A stretch of 64,000 nt of DNA from assembly GCF_022581195.2 (NCBI RefSeq), contig NC_061454.1, forward strand, positions 9,734,001 to 9,798,000, read 5' to 3'. This document shows positions 13,201 to 25,290 of this stretch, one piece after another. Source of the DNA: Helicoverpa zea. Its lineage: Eukaryota > Arthropoda > Insecta > Lepidoptera > Noctuidae. The position numbers and the translations under genes are program-made. The notes below the pieces were generated by a model that did not search any database, was not told where the DNA came from, and was given only the letters and a program-made list of their open reading frames with translations. Positions within the stretch are counted from its first letter, which is position 1; every line of letters starts with the position of its first letter.

Positions 13201-16200
13201 ATAAATAACATAGCGAACTGCGAAAAATATAATTGGGTAATCAATTATAATACAATTTAAGTAGGTATTCCTATATAGTAACAATTTCCACTGCCTGAAA
13301 CAAGTCGCGGAATATTTTTTGAATATTTTTAAAATAATTTATTTCACAAAAAAAGGTCTTCATCTTACAAGCCCATCAATTCATCCATACATCAATTTTA
13401 TCGACTGACTTTTGTAATCACTCCATGGATTACCGAAACCCTTTTCAAAAGTACTTCAAACAATAATTGTCTTTTGTTCAAGGGGGGCAACTTCTAGTGA
13501 AAGAGTACATAACTCCATAAGAATGAAAACAACTATCTACAATATATTATAGTCATTTGAAGATACAAACAACACCTGGAGCACCACGCTGTGCGTTGTT
13601 GGCCAAATAAAGTCATCTTCACATTCAAGTTGACAAAATATTTGGGGCATTTGAAAATCATTTTATAGATTTAAGAAGAGGAGCCATTAAAATACATGTC
13701 TCAGCATGAAACCATTGTTTTTTAATGTTGGATCGGGAAATTGGATATTTGATTCAATAAAAAATGCCTACTACTGAGAATCTTTGATTATTCAATTATT
13801 ATTAAGTCGTGTATCAACCCGCAAAAAGTCGAGGGGAACGGTCAATTTAATGCTCGTAGCCCATGAGCAAGCAAATGGTCTCAATTTACTGTACGTAGGT
13901 ACCTAGTTCGCCTGTTTCTTATGCAAAGCTATATACATCCGGCATCGACGTGCTTGACTCGAGCTTACAAATAAATAAGCGATACTATATTAAAGAGAGG
14001 ATTACTCGCTGTAATATCGTGACACTTTGTAATGAACCCTGATATTTATTCGTAGATTTATTTATTTACAAAAGCATAATATCATAAGACGGAATGCACG
14101 TCGTGTCGAGTGAAGGCAGCGACCGACCGAGCTAGATATGTCTTCGTCACAATTTACATAAATGATGTATGCGATCCGCCTAATACTGCGCGCTGGTCAT
14201 TTATTAAGCAGTTGAGTAGTTGCGCGAGCGCAGCCGGGCCGCATAGCGCGCGTGCCGGCCGTGCCGCCGACAGCCGGCCCGGACGCGGACCACACCAGAA
14301 CATGCCTCGGACCTCAACACAGAATGTCATGCTCAGTTCTGGGTCAACCTTGTTGACGTATGTAAATGGACTAAATGATTGTTATCTCTAGATAAGAAAC
14401 GCTGGACGCCACTTTCCACGCAGCAAAACAGTTCCAAATCTGTCATGCAACATAGAATTTGAGTACTTAGAATTCCGAATTGCAACATAATTTATATTTT
14501 TTTGCAAATATGTCCCATGTTCACAAAAACTATGAAATGTTGGGATCTATTAGTGTGTATCCACGTGTGAGCGCACGCCCCCCGGCGGCCGGTGGTCGAG
14601 CGCGGGTGGTCTGCGCGCGCGCCGCCCGCTCCTCGCGTCAGCTTCACACGTCTACTCGACACGATCCTACTTCACGAAACCCAAATAGCCCTACGGCTGA
14701 CGTCACAAGACACAATTTCCAGCAATACGAAAAAAACAATGTTACCTTTAAGAGATCACCGGTGCATCGAGCAACTCATTAAACATGATAGTAGGCCTCT
14801 GGTCTACCGAAAGCAAAGATTTGGACGTAATAACAGATGGGTGTTAATTGCTATCATGAGGCGTCAATAATTGTTTTTTTTAGTCAGTAATGGCAATGGA
14901 AGTTCCGGGTTATGAAAGTTTTTGTAGGGTGTAATCAAGTCGTAATCAGCGGTTTGGCTAGAGCGTGTGAGCTACTCCGCGGCCTCAGTTCAACGCAGGG
15001 AAATTATTAGTTTGGTGGAAGTATTCCGGCGCGAGTTCGTGTTGCGCTTGCCAGTGCCGTATGAAGACATTAGAGCGATCTTTATGAGCCGATGCGTGTG
15101 GTTTAGTGTGTAATTCATGGCGCAATCACAGCTCTCGCGTCTCAGCAATTTATGACTAAACATCGGTTTGTAACACCATTGGATGATGATTATTCATTTT
15201 TTGTTATTAGGTAGAGAGACATTCAGGAGCTCACGCGTTATCATCAGCGTGACCCGGAACCTTACTACGTCATTAACCAGAAGTAATAAATAAGGCAAAC
15301 ATTTGGAAAACAATTTGTAACGCCTTACTACGATCATAAATCACAGGCGTGCATCTTGTTTCACAGAAACGGAGCATTGCCGAAATATTTAGAATCGTTT
15401 CTGTCATCTCACGGGTTCGTTTTTGTGGATGCTGGTTTTTGTACGGGACCGCTACCGACGGCGCTAATGAGATGAGACTGATGAAAGTTGACGGGCACCC
15501 GCACAATTATTAAAACCATTGATTTACTAAACAAATCGTCTCAATTATTAGTTATGAAACGTAAGAGTCGGTAGGTAATGAAACATTATTGAAGCCTACA
15601 TTAAACAAACAGACATGAGGCATGAATGTTAATTAAATATTCATAATAACTAGTTGTGTTTGTACGTCGCGCAGTGAGACAGTCGTGAACTCAGGGCCAC
15701 CCACGCCCACTAATAGTCAAACGCCACAGACTAGAATCACGGAAATCGTCCGTGACGTCGCTTCGAGCATGACATGCTTCTCTGGCTACCTCGGAATTCA
15801 CAATATTGGCGAGAGCTACATATCCGATCCTAATCTCCTTCTGTCCCAAATTTTCATCTTATAAAATAAATATCACGCTGTCATTTCGCTACATTTAGGG
15901 TGACACCACCATAGACTCTTTTTTTACACAAAAATACAATCAGCATAACAAAAACATGACAAACAAGAAAACTATTATCCTGCAAATAAAATTTTCTATA
16001 TACCGAATGCGGGATCCGACAGATCCTATCGCAAAACCCACTATTTTCCATCGGAGTCGGCCATATTTTTGTCAATTTTTCGTCTGACGTATCCCATTTC
16101 CTATTCAGAAAAAAACATGGAGTAGACGTGAAGTTGGAAAACAAGGGAACGGAAAAAAGAGCGTCTCGTTTGAAACGACAGATAATCGTGTTAGCCGGCC

Positions 16201-19200
16201 GCACCGGCGAATAACTGATGCGAGCCGCCGCGCCCGCTGCACCGAACACAATGAGATTGCGGTGTTTTTTCCGCCGACGCTCCGCTGAGACAAACAAGGG
16301 ATGCAAATTCGTGTTGACACCGCGATCCATCTTGTTCGCCTCTCCGGAGACCAGTTCCTGAATAAATAGTACCGTGATTGAGATGTCCCAGCGGTTTATT
16401 TGTACGAGTACGTAGCACGGTTGCAGATGTTTTTCTTGGCGGTCGTACCGAAAAATAACTGTGCAAGAGTAATAAATAAGCGTTAGGTCAGTGAGTGGTG
16501 GATGCCAGCAGTTTAGTTTGGCTTAATCTTGGAAACAAAACTGGCGGTGTATCGTAAAACAGGGGCAGTGTGACCGCGGCGTGCCGCTACAAACTGTGAC
16601 CTTACTGAATGAGGAACGGCGCCCACCCCGCGACTCGACACAGACTAACGCCCTACACTGAATATTTAAAGCAGCTTTGCTACTTTTTATCTTTCACCCC
16701 ATCTTGCAGATGCACAATTTTCATCTCGCTTTTGTATTTCAATAATAAACAATCTTAAAAAGATTGAGTTACGTAAGCAAAAGAAATTGTAAGCAGACCC
16801 GTTAAAACGAATTAGTTTTGTACTATTTATTCTGTGAAAATAAGCAATAAACAAACCCAAAATCCAGTCGAACAGCCGAGCATTTTCTCAATTTTGGGCC
16901 GGTGTTCGTCCGTCGCTACACGGTGGCAATGTAAGGGTACAGCGAATAGATCATCCTCTGGATCGGGCCGCGCCGCGCCACTGTCCAATAAATATATTGT
17001 TTCGCGCACAGCCAGCGCAGATAAAGCAAGCTCGCGCCTCGCTTTGCCTCGCTGCCTTTGGGTGCCGCTTCACTATTAGCGATAGCCAGATTTTAAGTTG
17101 GAATGTAACCAACGAAATGCTACGAGATGCTTTTCCGCTATGAGCTTGCTACGTGGGTTTTACCTAGCTGTCGAAAAATATTTGAAATTAATTTGTCATA
17201 GACATATGAATTAGATATATTTACTGTGAAAAAATAAAAAGTAGTATGAAAAGACAACAAACTTATCTGTGGTTCAGCTCTGTAGTTGCTACGAACATGT
17301 ATAACTTGCGATGGTTCTACTAACATAGGCAAACATTTTATCAAACTAAAAAACTAGTCAATATTGGTAGCAAAAACTATGAGTACCTAAGTTTGTTGAT
17401 AGCCGTTCAAACCTTTAAAAGATGACACATGCCATATACCGACGTAACTTGTGTTATAATAATTTGATTGGTGTAAAAAACTTGTCGCTTGTAGTGTAAC
17501 CACACCCCGGCTTCTATGCCCGGAACAGTGTCAGCCAAACGCGGAGAGCTTGGCGTTTGCACATTATGACTAGCCGAGGGTGTGCTGTATTATACTTATT
17601 TATCATTTCAGAGCTACTACCCACCGCCAAAATACTGCGGGTCAAGCATGAAATGACCAGCGCTTTAGATACACTCTTATTACATGATAACTCGTTGTAT
17701 GAAGGAAACACGTGCAGTCCAGCAAAATTACTTTCATATTCCCAGTAGTTGTAATAAGAAAATGCGGTTATTACTGCTAATTTTACGACAACTGTTTTCT
17801 CAGCGTAAAACGCGGTAACTTTCGAAGCGGGCCATGAGTATAATTTACACGGTCTTGTAACTACCGCCGCTAATAAACTGAAAATTAAACATGGTTTCCA
17901 TCAACGTGCCTCTGTAGGTACCAGAAATATTCACGAAATTGTGCGATAAATCCGTAACCTATTTACCTAGAATATTGTCGGGAGAAAACGGATGATTCAA
18001 GCGTGCTATCAAAGCGGGGTAGTACGGGTAGAAAGAGAGCAAATAAACAAAAGTGGAGAGAAACCAATACGATTTAGCGAGTCCCGGGAGAGGCCCCACC
18101 GCCCGCGTGTCCGACCGGCATATTGTCACGACGGAGATACCTTACACGGAGCGTTTAGCTTTACAATCCTGCACCTTTAAAGAAATACATCTGGGGAAAA
18201 TGCTCTGAGCTAACATTTTCGAAATAAATAACCAGAGACGTGGTGGAGATTTTGAAAATGTAACTGAGATTTCTTTTTATGTCATTTTCAACAATATACT
18301 GAAGTTTTAATTTTTCATTCAACACGTTTACCTTAATTGTTTTTAATATGAATAACTAGTAAGTATTAATGTTTTCAACAAATCTATTGTACAACTACGC
18401 CACAAACACTATCCTATCAAATATTATGTTCCTTAAAATAAATGATTAAATCTTATCAAAGATCCCTACCACGACAGTTTCCACCACGACATTTCCAGTA
18501 TCCATCGATTTACGAAGACGAATTCTTTATCAAAACAAAAGCAATCTTGTTCGCCATAAACAGCCTATTATCAAGTGGGACCCACTTAGGTACGTACACA
18601 GGAGGCTCTTAATCACGATAAAAGTAGTAGTAGGATGTGTCGCACATTAATTAAGATCGGACCTTCGTAATTTATTCAGGTGACAAGGAGCAGCGCGGCG
18701 CGACGTTTTGTCGCTGTCGTGTCGCTCGCAACGGTCGCAGGTTGCCACGTCGCGTTGTGGTCGTGCGACAAAACGGACACGCAGTATTGGGTGGTATGGA
18801 CAAAAAAGAGATTTAGTACTCTCTTTGAAAGTAAGCACATTAACGTTTTAAGGCAGTTAGTTGAGCTTTTCTTTAACTGTAGTTTTGTTTTGGTTCATAT
18901 TAGAAATGCAATGGGGAAATTATTTGCCAATTTGGCTTCTGATCTTAAATCTTGTGGAGTACAATCAATTTCCGTTTCAGTCTCTGAACCGTTGGAAATC
19001 ATTTTAATTGTAAAAAAATGTATTTAATTATTGTTAGTCTACGCTGAAAATTCTTATGATTTTTAAGCTTTGCCATCATTTTTTTATTGCATTGTTTTTT
19101 AACTGTCCGTAAATTCGATAGTTCGCGTTATTTCGACGGTATTTCCATGTTTGAGGAAAATGTTTCAAATACAGTTTCGGTTTTCTTTTCAGTGCTATTG

Positions 19201-19555
19201 AGTGCCTGCTGGAGAACCTCACCAAAAAGTTTTCTACTATGAAGGGGATTGAGGTATACATCATGATTGTGTTATACCTACATTGTCCTTTACATTTTTT
19301 GTACAACTTTCTTGATTCGCGGAGTGACTTGACTTGTTGGATAATAGTCATTGATCGGTGAGTAAGAATAACATACGTATCTAAAAGAACTTCGGGTTGT
19401 GATCATATTTTATTTACAGTTGCTGAAAATTTTATTATTTATTTATTTTAAAATTCTTTAATATAATAAATAACTTGAAATATATCAAACATTTTTATTT
19501 ATTGAATGCAGATGAGCGGTGATTACTTAAATTAATGTTTTGTGGAATAGGTACC
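10210..19555. other. Gene-free 5' flank, third segment
   Basis: No gene recognised. The longest frame in the window outside the T-box gene is 194 codons on the - strand (11611-12195). It is Cys/Thr/Ser-rich, has no domain I know, and shows no codon bias distinct from its surroundings. GC-rich islets occur at about 14220-14300, 14570-14640, 16190-16280 and 16960-17060. A palindromic CRE (TGACGTCA) is at 14698-14705. These may be regulatory DNA of the downstream gene. Confidence 0.45.
18704..18775. repeat. GC-rich imperfect hairpin with 11-bp perfect outer arms
   Basis: CGTTTTGTCGC at 18704-18714 is exactly complementary to 18765-18775. An inner GCAAC/GTTGC pair adds a second stem, but the middle does not pair well. 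It could be a structured regulatory element or a small palindromic relic. It does not fit a microRNA hairpin convincingly. Confidence 0.45.
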
Positions 19556-19557
19556 TA

Positions 19558-19784
19558 TAGTTCGGCCATTCAGAGAATGCGTTCCTGACACGTCGCGATT
19601 GAACTGACGACGTAACTTTGCAATGGCGTTGCAGTTACGATAAAAATATTTTTGCTGGTTGTTTACCGTTTTAACAATTGAGGAGCATTAAAACAACATT
19701 ATTATATCAATAATCAATGAATGTAGTTACGTCGTCAGTTCAATCGCGACGTGTCAGGAACGCATTCTCTGAATGGCCGAACTA
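19558..19784. mobile_element. MITE copy 1, 227 bp, TA target site (Tc1/mariner-like)
   Basis: The element begins TAGTTCGGCCATTCAG and ends with its reverse complement. The terminal inverted repeats are perfect for 60 bp and flanked by TA dinucleotides (19556-19557 and 19785-19786), the target duplication typical of Tc1/mariner elements. It has no coding capacity. The left half contains an internal hairpin (CGTAACT against AGTTACG, with GCAA/TTGC inside). A copy of the same length and, by eye, identical sequence lies at 60540-60766. The superfamily is inferred from the TA duplication. Confidence 0.88.
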
Positions 19785-19786
19785 TA

Positions 19787-20590
19787 ATAGGGGATTATCA
19801 ATTCATTTTATAATCGGAGAAAAACGGTAAAAATAAAAGGTCCTACAGAACAGTGTTTCCAAAACAGTGATATTTGATTAACCTAATAACACGCAACATA
19901 CAAATTATTACGAATGTGTATACTATTTAAAAGAAACCCAAAAATACATGAAATTAAAAAGGGTTTGTACACATTTTTAGGTCATTACGGCCTAAATTAT
20001 TCATGATGATGTCGCTTTTAATTATGTGTACGTGTTTTTAAGAGGTTTTAATGAACCCTTCCAAATGTAAGATAGTGGAAAAGTACTGTCGATTGTCGAT
20101 ATGAAGTAAATTAAAGAAATAACTCCTAGGTAATTCCGTAGGCATGTTAGTTACGTTATCTTCCTTATCCGAGCAAAAGATTCTACATACTGATACGAAA
20201 GAATGAAAGAAACCTGGACTTCAAGAAATCGCTAACCTTCTTTGTATAAGAATAAGCATAAAAGGTAAAACAGGTAAGTATTCTTATTTTTCTCTATGGA
20301 AATATATTTATGTCCGGCTTTCAAATCATAAGTACTAAATCGTGAGCACACAAATAGTCTATTGATTGAAGAAGGACATCAGTAGACATACTTTCTAATC
20401 ACCGAGCAATGAATGAGTACCTACAATTTTCGGGTAGGAATATACAATTTTCTTGCAATATTGTGCAGTCGTAAGCAACTCTGTTGCTCTCGCTGCCATG
20501 GAACATCTTTCGCAGTCATTAGATAGTAAGAAGCGTGTAGTCAGAAGATAGTAAGTCTTACAACCAGTCTTGGATTTTGCTTTTATTGGA
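19787..20590. other. AT-rich intergenic segment
   Basis: I see nothing recognisable here beyond AT-rich sequence between two repeat insertions. There is no open frame of note. Confidence 0.4.
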
Positions 20591-20723
20591 TTGCCCGGGT
20601 AACTGAATTGAGGAGGTCAGATAGGCAGTCGCTCCTTGTGAACTACTGGTACTCACTTGCATTCGGTTAGACTGGTAGCCGAACGCAACATATAGTTGGG
20701 AAAAGGTGCGGGAGATGATGATG
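20591..20723 (+). mobile_element. 3' tail of a lepidopteran non-LTR retrotransposon
   Basis: The stretch contains GCCCGGGTAACTGAATTGAG, then GGCAGTCGCTCCTTGTG, then GGTTAGACTGGTAGCC, and ends in a short GATGATG tail. This order of motifs is familiar as the 3' untranslated end of abundant non-LTR elements in moths and butterflies. No reverse transcriptase remains. The family is recalled, not searched. Confidence 0.65.
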
Positions 20724-23700
20724 GAGCAACCTTAGAGTCCAAATATATTTCCTTTAATGGCATTTGATGCACCCCTATTTAATAATGTCTTGGTTCAACT
20801 TATGTGGGCTACTACTGTCCCTGAATAAAAATAGGCTTGATATTATATCACTTTATAACACTAGTAATATTGCAGTGTATGATTTAACTGTTTCAATATG
20901 GGAGGGGTGCTAAAATTTTATGTTCTAGATTGTTCTATCGCAAACAGCTGTGTAGACGTGTATTGGGTGGCCGGTGCAATAGTGCATAATGTAAGTAAAA
21001 GATTATACTAATATGTTATGTATGGCGGTAAGAAAATATAGTATGTACATATTGTATATGTACCTAACATATTATAATTTTGATAGGCTGAGTGAATTTC
21101 GGTTTTGGTGTTAGTAAAATAGGATTTTAAATATTTGGTATTTATTTCTGAAGTAAAGGTAAATAAATGTGAAGTGTGAAGGTCAACGTTTCCTAAGGAG
21201 AAATGTAATTTAGAGTAAAAATGTGCCTTATTTCGTTTGTGAAAATATTAGTGAACAGTCTAGTCATACCTACTTAGTTTGAAAATCTCAATGGCAAGAC
21301 AGCCAGCTGTACTTTGTGGTTAAAATATCTAATAGGTATTTATTTATTTTCCTTAATTACAAAATATTATAAAAAAAATAAAGTAAAGAAAGAAAGAAAA
21401 AACTTTTAATGACCAAAGACAACATAAAGATTTTCCTTGAGAAAGAATGACAAAATAAAAATCTCTTAAATTGCTAAATTGTTACGTTATTTTTAAGTAG
21501 CTCCTACCGCTGATTACCTATTTACGTAATCACTGAACAAAAATAAAAAGGGATTGGGAAAAACAGGACACACTAACATCATCCCAATTTACAAAATCAA
21601 CCTAATTTTGATCGAAACCCGAATTTCCAGGAAAACTCCAAAACTATCAGAGGCTTCGAAAAAACAATCATGTCGCGCACTTGGACGATACTTAGCGAAG
21701 AATTGCCTCTCCCACGCAAACTTGCACAGGATGCACAATACTTGGAGCAAGCACAAAAATAAGCTCTAAGTCTTAGTTATAAAGTTTAATTTTGTTTGTG
21801 GAGTGGCCGTCCCGCCTACAAGGGGCGTCCATTCCCCCTCTTTCGTCGTCGTTCGAGTGCGTTCACACGAGCTACTTTTAAATTTTAATCACAAGTCGGT
21901 CGTTGATTTGGACAAAAAGTGAAATGGACGATGGCTGTGACAACTGAAATGTTTGCAGTGTCATTTGTACGTAGCGTGGCGTGGCGTGGCGTATGTAATG
22001 CACTGATATGTGCTAGGTCGGGGTAATTGAATATTTGATTATTGAGGTGATTCATTGGTTTGTTCCTTTTGTTTATTTAAAAATAATGGTGGGGAGGTGG
22101 GGAGTGCCTATTGGTCAAACTTTTTTTTTGATAAAAATAAAAATATTTTTTTGTTACCACTATATTTTTAAAGTTAGGTAGATACCTTTAGTAGCCTAGG
22201 TAATTAAGAAGAAAATAAAAAATTGTAAGTAAAGTATTCATATTCGTAAGAAATGAATAAGCTTGTAAAAATGAAAACCATGCAAAATTAGGCCAAGAGG
22301 CTTTCATGAAAATTGATTGAAAGTGGTTAAAAATAAACCCCATGGTCAAACTTTCATCTGCATTCATTCAAAACTTTTATTTTTGTTCGGTTTGGTGTAG
22401 AATCCAATATTTTAAGTTTCCCAATTAAATATGTTGTCAAGAGTGTCAGTAAACAAATATTATCTATACTTAACTGGTTCATGTTTAAAACGATTATCGA
22501 AAATATTATTTTCAAAGAAACACAATCGCGTTGTTACGGTTTATTTAGGAATAAAAATAATTTAAAAAACAGTGTAAGAAGATGTTTGAAAGATATAGGT
22601 ACCTACCTACGATTAATTTACCTGTAATAAGTAAGAAATTACCTTACTTACTCTACTTTTCAGTGTAATGAAAAGTTTTGATTAAGATAAAGTTTCAATA
22701 CGTTTAAATGTATGAGAAAAATATAGGCAACCTTTAACATCTATTATAAAAAATATTGTTGTGATGATGTAAACTTTTGTAAAATTGGCAATCCATTTAA
22801 CATCTAATCTAAAAAATATTGTTGTGATGAATTTCACAAATAAACTTTTTTAGAATGCTGTATCATTCAAGATGTGTTCTACTGAAAAACCTGATAAGAC
22901 TAAAAGACTATATTAGTCCTATTGATACCAAAATTAGACATGTCAAATAAAAGCATTTATCGTGGACTTCTTGGGAATTTAATATTAATAATTATCTAAG
23001 TAACAAAATTTTCAATTTTGTTCAGTATCGTTTACTTTTCGCCCACTTCCAGGTGTTTATTAGTTTCATGAAGTATCTAAAAACAAATTGGCGGTATTTC
23101 TTTAGTTTGTAAAATTATTAGCTAAGCATTTATGCTGTTAATAGGTAGGTGGCTACCATTTTATTTTCCTTGGTAGGTACCTACCTAGGTACTTGTATTA
23201 ACTATATCTCGGTACGCAACTTATAAAGAATTCGCGCTGCTGCATTGATCATTATAATAAAACGTGTAAGTAATCAATTTTATTCAAAATACCGAAGGCT
23301 ATTCAGAATTAACGAATAATAACAGTTATTATCGTTACCTTACATGGAAATCAACAAAATAATTAATGCGATTCGTCACAATTCGCGTATCGGCGGCCAT
23401 TTGTGCCGCTATTACCGGCTCAACTTCGATAAGCTTTATTGCCTAACGACATGGTTAGTTTGAGCTCCTCGCACGTAATAAATTATTATAAATACAAAAC
23501 TAGGAGAAAGTCTGTGAGTTTAATTTTCCGCAAATTTGATCTAACGCTATAAAGGTGGTCGCAATCTCGCGCCATCGACGCGCCTTCATTACGCGTTACC
23601 AGTGTTTACTCTGCGACCGCGCCGCGCGCATAATGAAGTTTATAAAGTCGCTCTAATTGAGCGGTTACTGCGCACCTCAGAGGTAAGGTTACAACAACTA

Positions 23701-24300
23701 ACATTGCCTTCAGCTATTGAATTAAATGACCTGCAAAGCTCACGCCGCTATTTCCGTCCTTTGCTACAATTTCAGGGATCCTCTAGCTAGAACTTGTACT
23801 CAATAAAGTAGAAAATAATTCTAATCAGTGTAAAGACCCAACCGGTGGATTCGGATTTTGAACAAAGGCTAAAAATAGAACCAAAATGGGATTTAAATTA
23901 AATTTCAATTGGAAATTTTCGATTTATCCCTGTTTTTCATTCAGTAATTCCCATTAGCTTTTAGTGCCTACCTACTGTGAAGTGGAGGCAACTGAGCTTC
24001 CGTACTCGTTTAATTAGATGGCCGTTGATTTTATTTTTACTTCTGTCAATCCATTTGAAACAAAAGTAGGGAAGGAAATAAAAATTAAATTCGTTAGCTT
24101 AAACTCATGCGCAAATAAGTTATTTCATTGTCCTTAGATCACTTACTTCACAGAGTACATAGTATACTTGTAGGCGTCTACGCACACTCATTGAGCTCTA
24201 TAAGTGCAAGCATTTGCTTGGAGCTATTTGCGTCATGTACCAAACTAAGGGCTTATTTATTCACGATATAACCGCGAATATTGTGACGCGGTAATCGGCG
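20724..24300. other. AT-rich intergenic segment upstream of the promoter block
   Basis: There is no gene. A (GTGGC)3 run lies near 21975-21990. A nested AT-rich palindrome lies at 21010-21073, and a local duplication at 22726-22830. TAGGTACCTACC-type motifs occur near 22605 and 23175. A GGCGGCCATTTG motif near 23392 resembles a Pho/YY1 site. Nothing looks coding. Confidence 0.4.
22726..22830 (+). repeat. Two-copy tandem duplication, about 61-bp period
   Basis: A block beginning GGCAA at 22726 recurs at 22787 with a few differences. The best-conserved part is TAAAAAATATTGTTGTGATG in the first copy and CTAAAAAATATTGTTGTGATG in the second. It looks like a small replication-slippage or unequal-exchange duplication. 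Confidence 0.65.
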
Positions 24301-25046
24301 CGCGGGCATGGCCCCATCGATGGCGGCGAGCTCTCACAGTGCATAAATAGTGATGCGAAGCGTCGGCACACCGAGTAATTCGAATAAATACCTCGATACA
24401 ATCGGCTCACCGTTTAACGAGAGAGCCTTTTCCGCGCCGCGGTGAGCCGTTTAGCGAATTTCAATAGTTATCACGCGGAGAAAAACTCGCTCGACGAGAG
24501 GGACGGGCGCAAGCGGCGAGGCCAGCGCGAGCGGGACGGACTTAATAAGAAAGAAATAATAAAAAAGCGGTTGTGTGTGCGTGGTCGGAGTGTGGTGGCA
24601 TAGGGCGGCGATGCAGGCCCCTCCCTGTGGCGCGCCGCCTGCCGCCTGCCGCCGCCTCAGTCGAGTCGACAGCGCGCCGAGTCGCACCGGTCCGCTCTAC
24701 CCGCGTCCAGAGCGCGCGTAAAAAGTTTCAACACATTGTACGAAACTTGCATTCAGTAGTAACGATACCGAACTGCGAAGCGATCATTCATTCTAGCGTT
24801 GTTCTCTAAAACAATAGCTTAAAAGTTTGTGTTTTTATTATATTCGAAAATAATTGTGATTTTTGCGGTCCCTTTAAAACTTCAAGATACTTATTTTTCT
24901 TACAAAGTAAAGTAACTTCAAGTATTCTTTCGTCAATTCTATTCCAAAGCTAAGTTGAACAGTATCAGTAGTTTCCTGAAGCAAGTGCATAAACAAGCTG
25001 CAGAATTTCCACTTTGAAGTTGCAAAGATTATGCACTGGAACATCG
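24301..25046 (+). promoter_or_regulatory. Probable promoter-proximal region and 5' leader of the T-box gene
   Basis: This block directly precedes exon 1 and is GC- and CpG-rich at 24295-24480 and 24570-24720. It contains a 10-bp inverted repeat (24403-24412 against 24440-24449), a TATA-like GCATAAATAG at 24341-24350 and two TCAGT initiator-like motifs (A at 24659 and 24755). No downstream promoter element sits at the canonical distance from either, so the transcription start is not fixed. Between 24661 and 25030 there is no ATG at all, as expected for a leader feeding the cluster of ATGs at 25031-25158. A further 5' non-coding exon cannot be excluded. 5' RACE or CAGE would settle the start. 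Confidence 0.4.
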
Positions 25047-25066
25047 ATGGGATGTTCGGACGGTGA
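25031..25066 (+). promoter_or_regulatory. Upstream ORF overlapping the first in-frame ATG
   Basis: The first ATG of the leader, at 25031, opens an 11-codon frame ending in TGA at 25064-25066. It is out of frame with the T-box protein and overlaps its first in-frame ATG (25047). The -3 base is A, an acceptable context. Ribosomes using it would have to reinitiate downstream, at 25116 or 25158. It may therefore lower translation or shift initiation to the 25158 ATG. Confidence 0.5.
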
Positions 25067-25290
25067 CAACGAGTGGAAGACTGGAGGCAGACTGGGGTCG
25101 CAGGCAATCAACTTGATGCTGCTGCAAGGCGAGGGTCGCGAGCGGCCGGGGCCCGCCATGGACGAGGAGTGTAGCGCCCGGCCCTGCGCCACCGACTTCT
25201 CCATCGCAGCCATCATGGCCAGGGACCGTCAGGAGCGCAGGGAGAGGCGGAGACACAGGGACCCCAGGGAAGACACGCTCATGCCTTTAG
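25047..25290 (+). CDS. mid/H15: T-box gene, coding exon 1 (N-terminus with eh1 motif)
   Basis: It encodes residues 1-81 plus the first base of codon 82. In-frame ATGs lie at 25047, 25116 and 25158. I give the most upstream, but 25158 has by far the best context (GCCCGCCATGG) and avoids the overlapping upstream ORF. It would yield 467 residues, with the eh1 motif 14 residues from the start, close to the spacing in vertebrate Tbx20. The exon ends TTTAG at 25290, followed by donor GTGAGT. After FSIAAIM comes a very basic Arg-rich stretch (residues 59-74), possibly helping nuclear import. The eh1 motif recruits the co-repressor Groucho in this family. Confidence 0.9.

Noticed and set aside
15881..16330. 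149-aa minus-strand frame with overlapping alternatives
   Set aside because: Three overlapping minus frames of similar length, no recognisable motif and no splice support.
21010..21073. Nested AT-rich palindrome
   Set aside because: Arms of 8-9 bp made only of low-complexity AT words; expected by chance in this composition.
24659..24693. Initiator TCAGTC plus GGTCC downstream promoter element
   Set aside because: GGTCC would be at about +31 to +35, not the strict +28 to +33 register, so the core promoter cannot be assigned.
25014..25046. Extension of the T-box protein upstream to a TTG at 25014
   Set aside because: TTG is not a normal start in animals; the nearest in-frame ATG is 25047.
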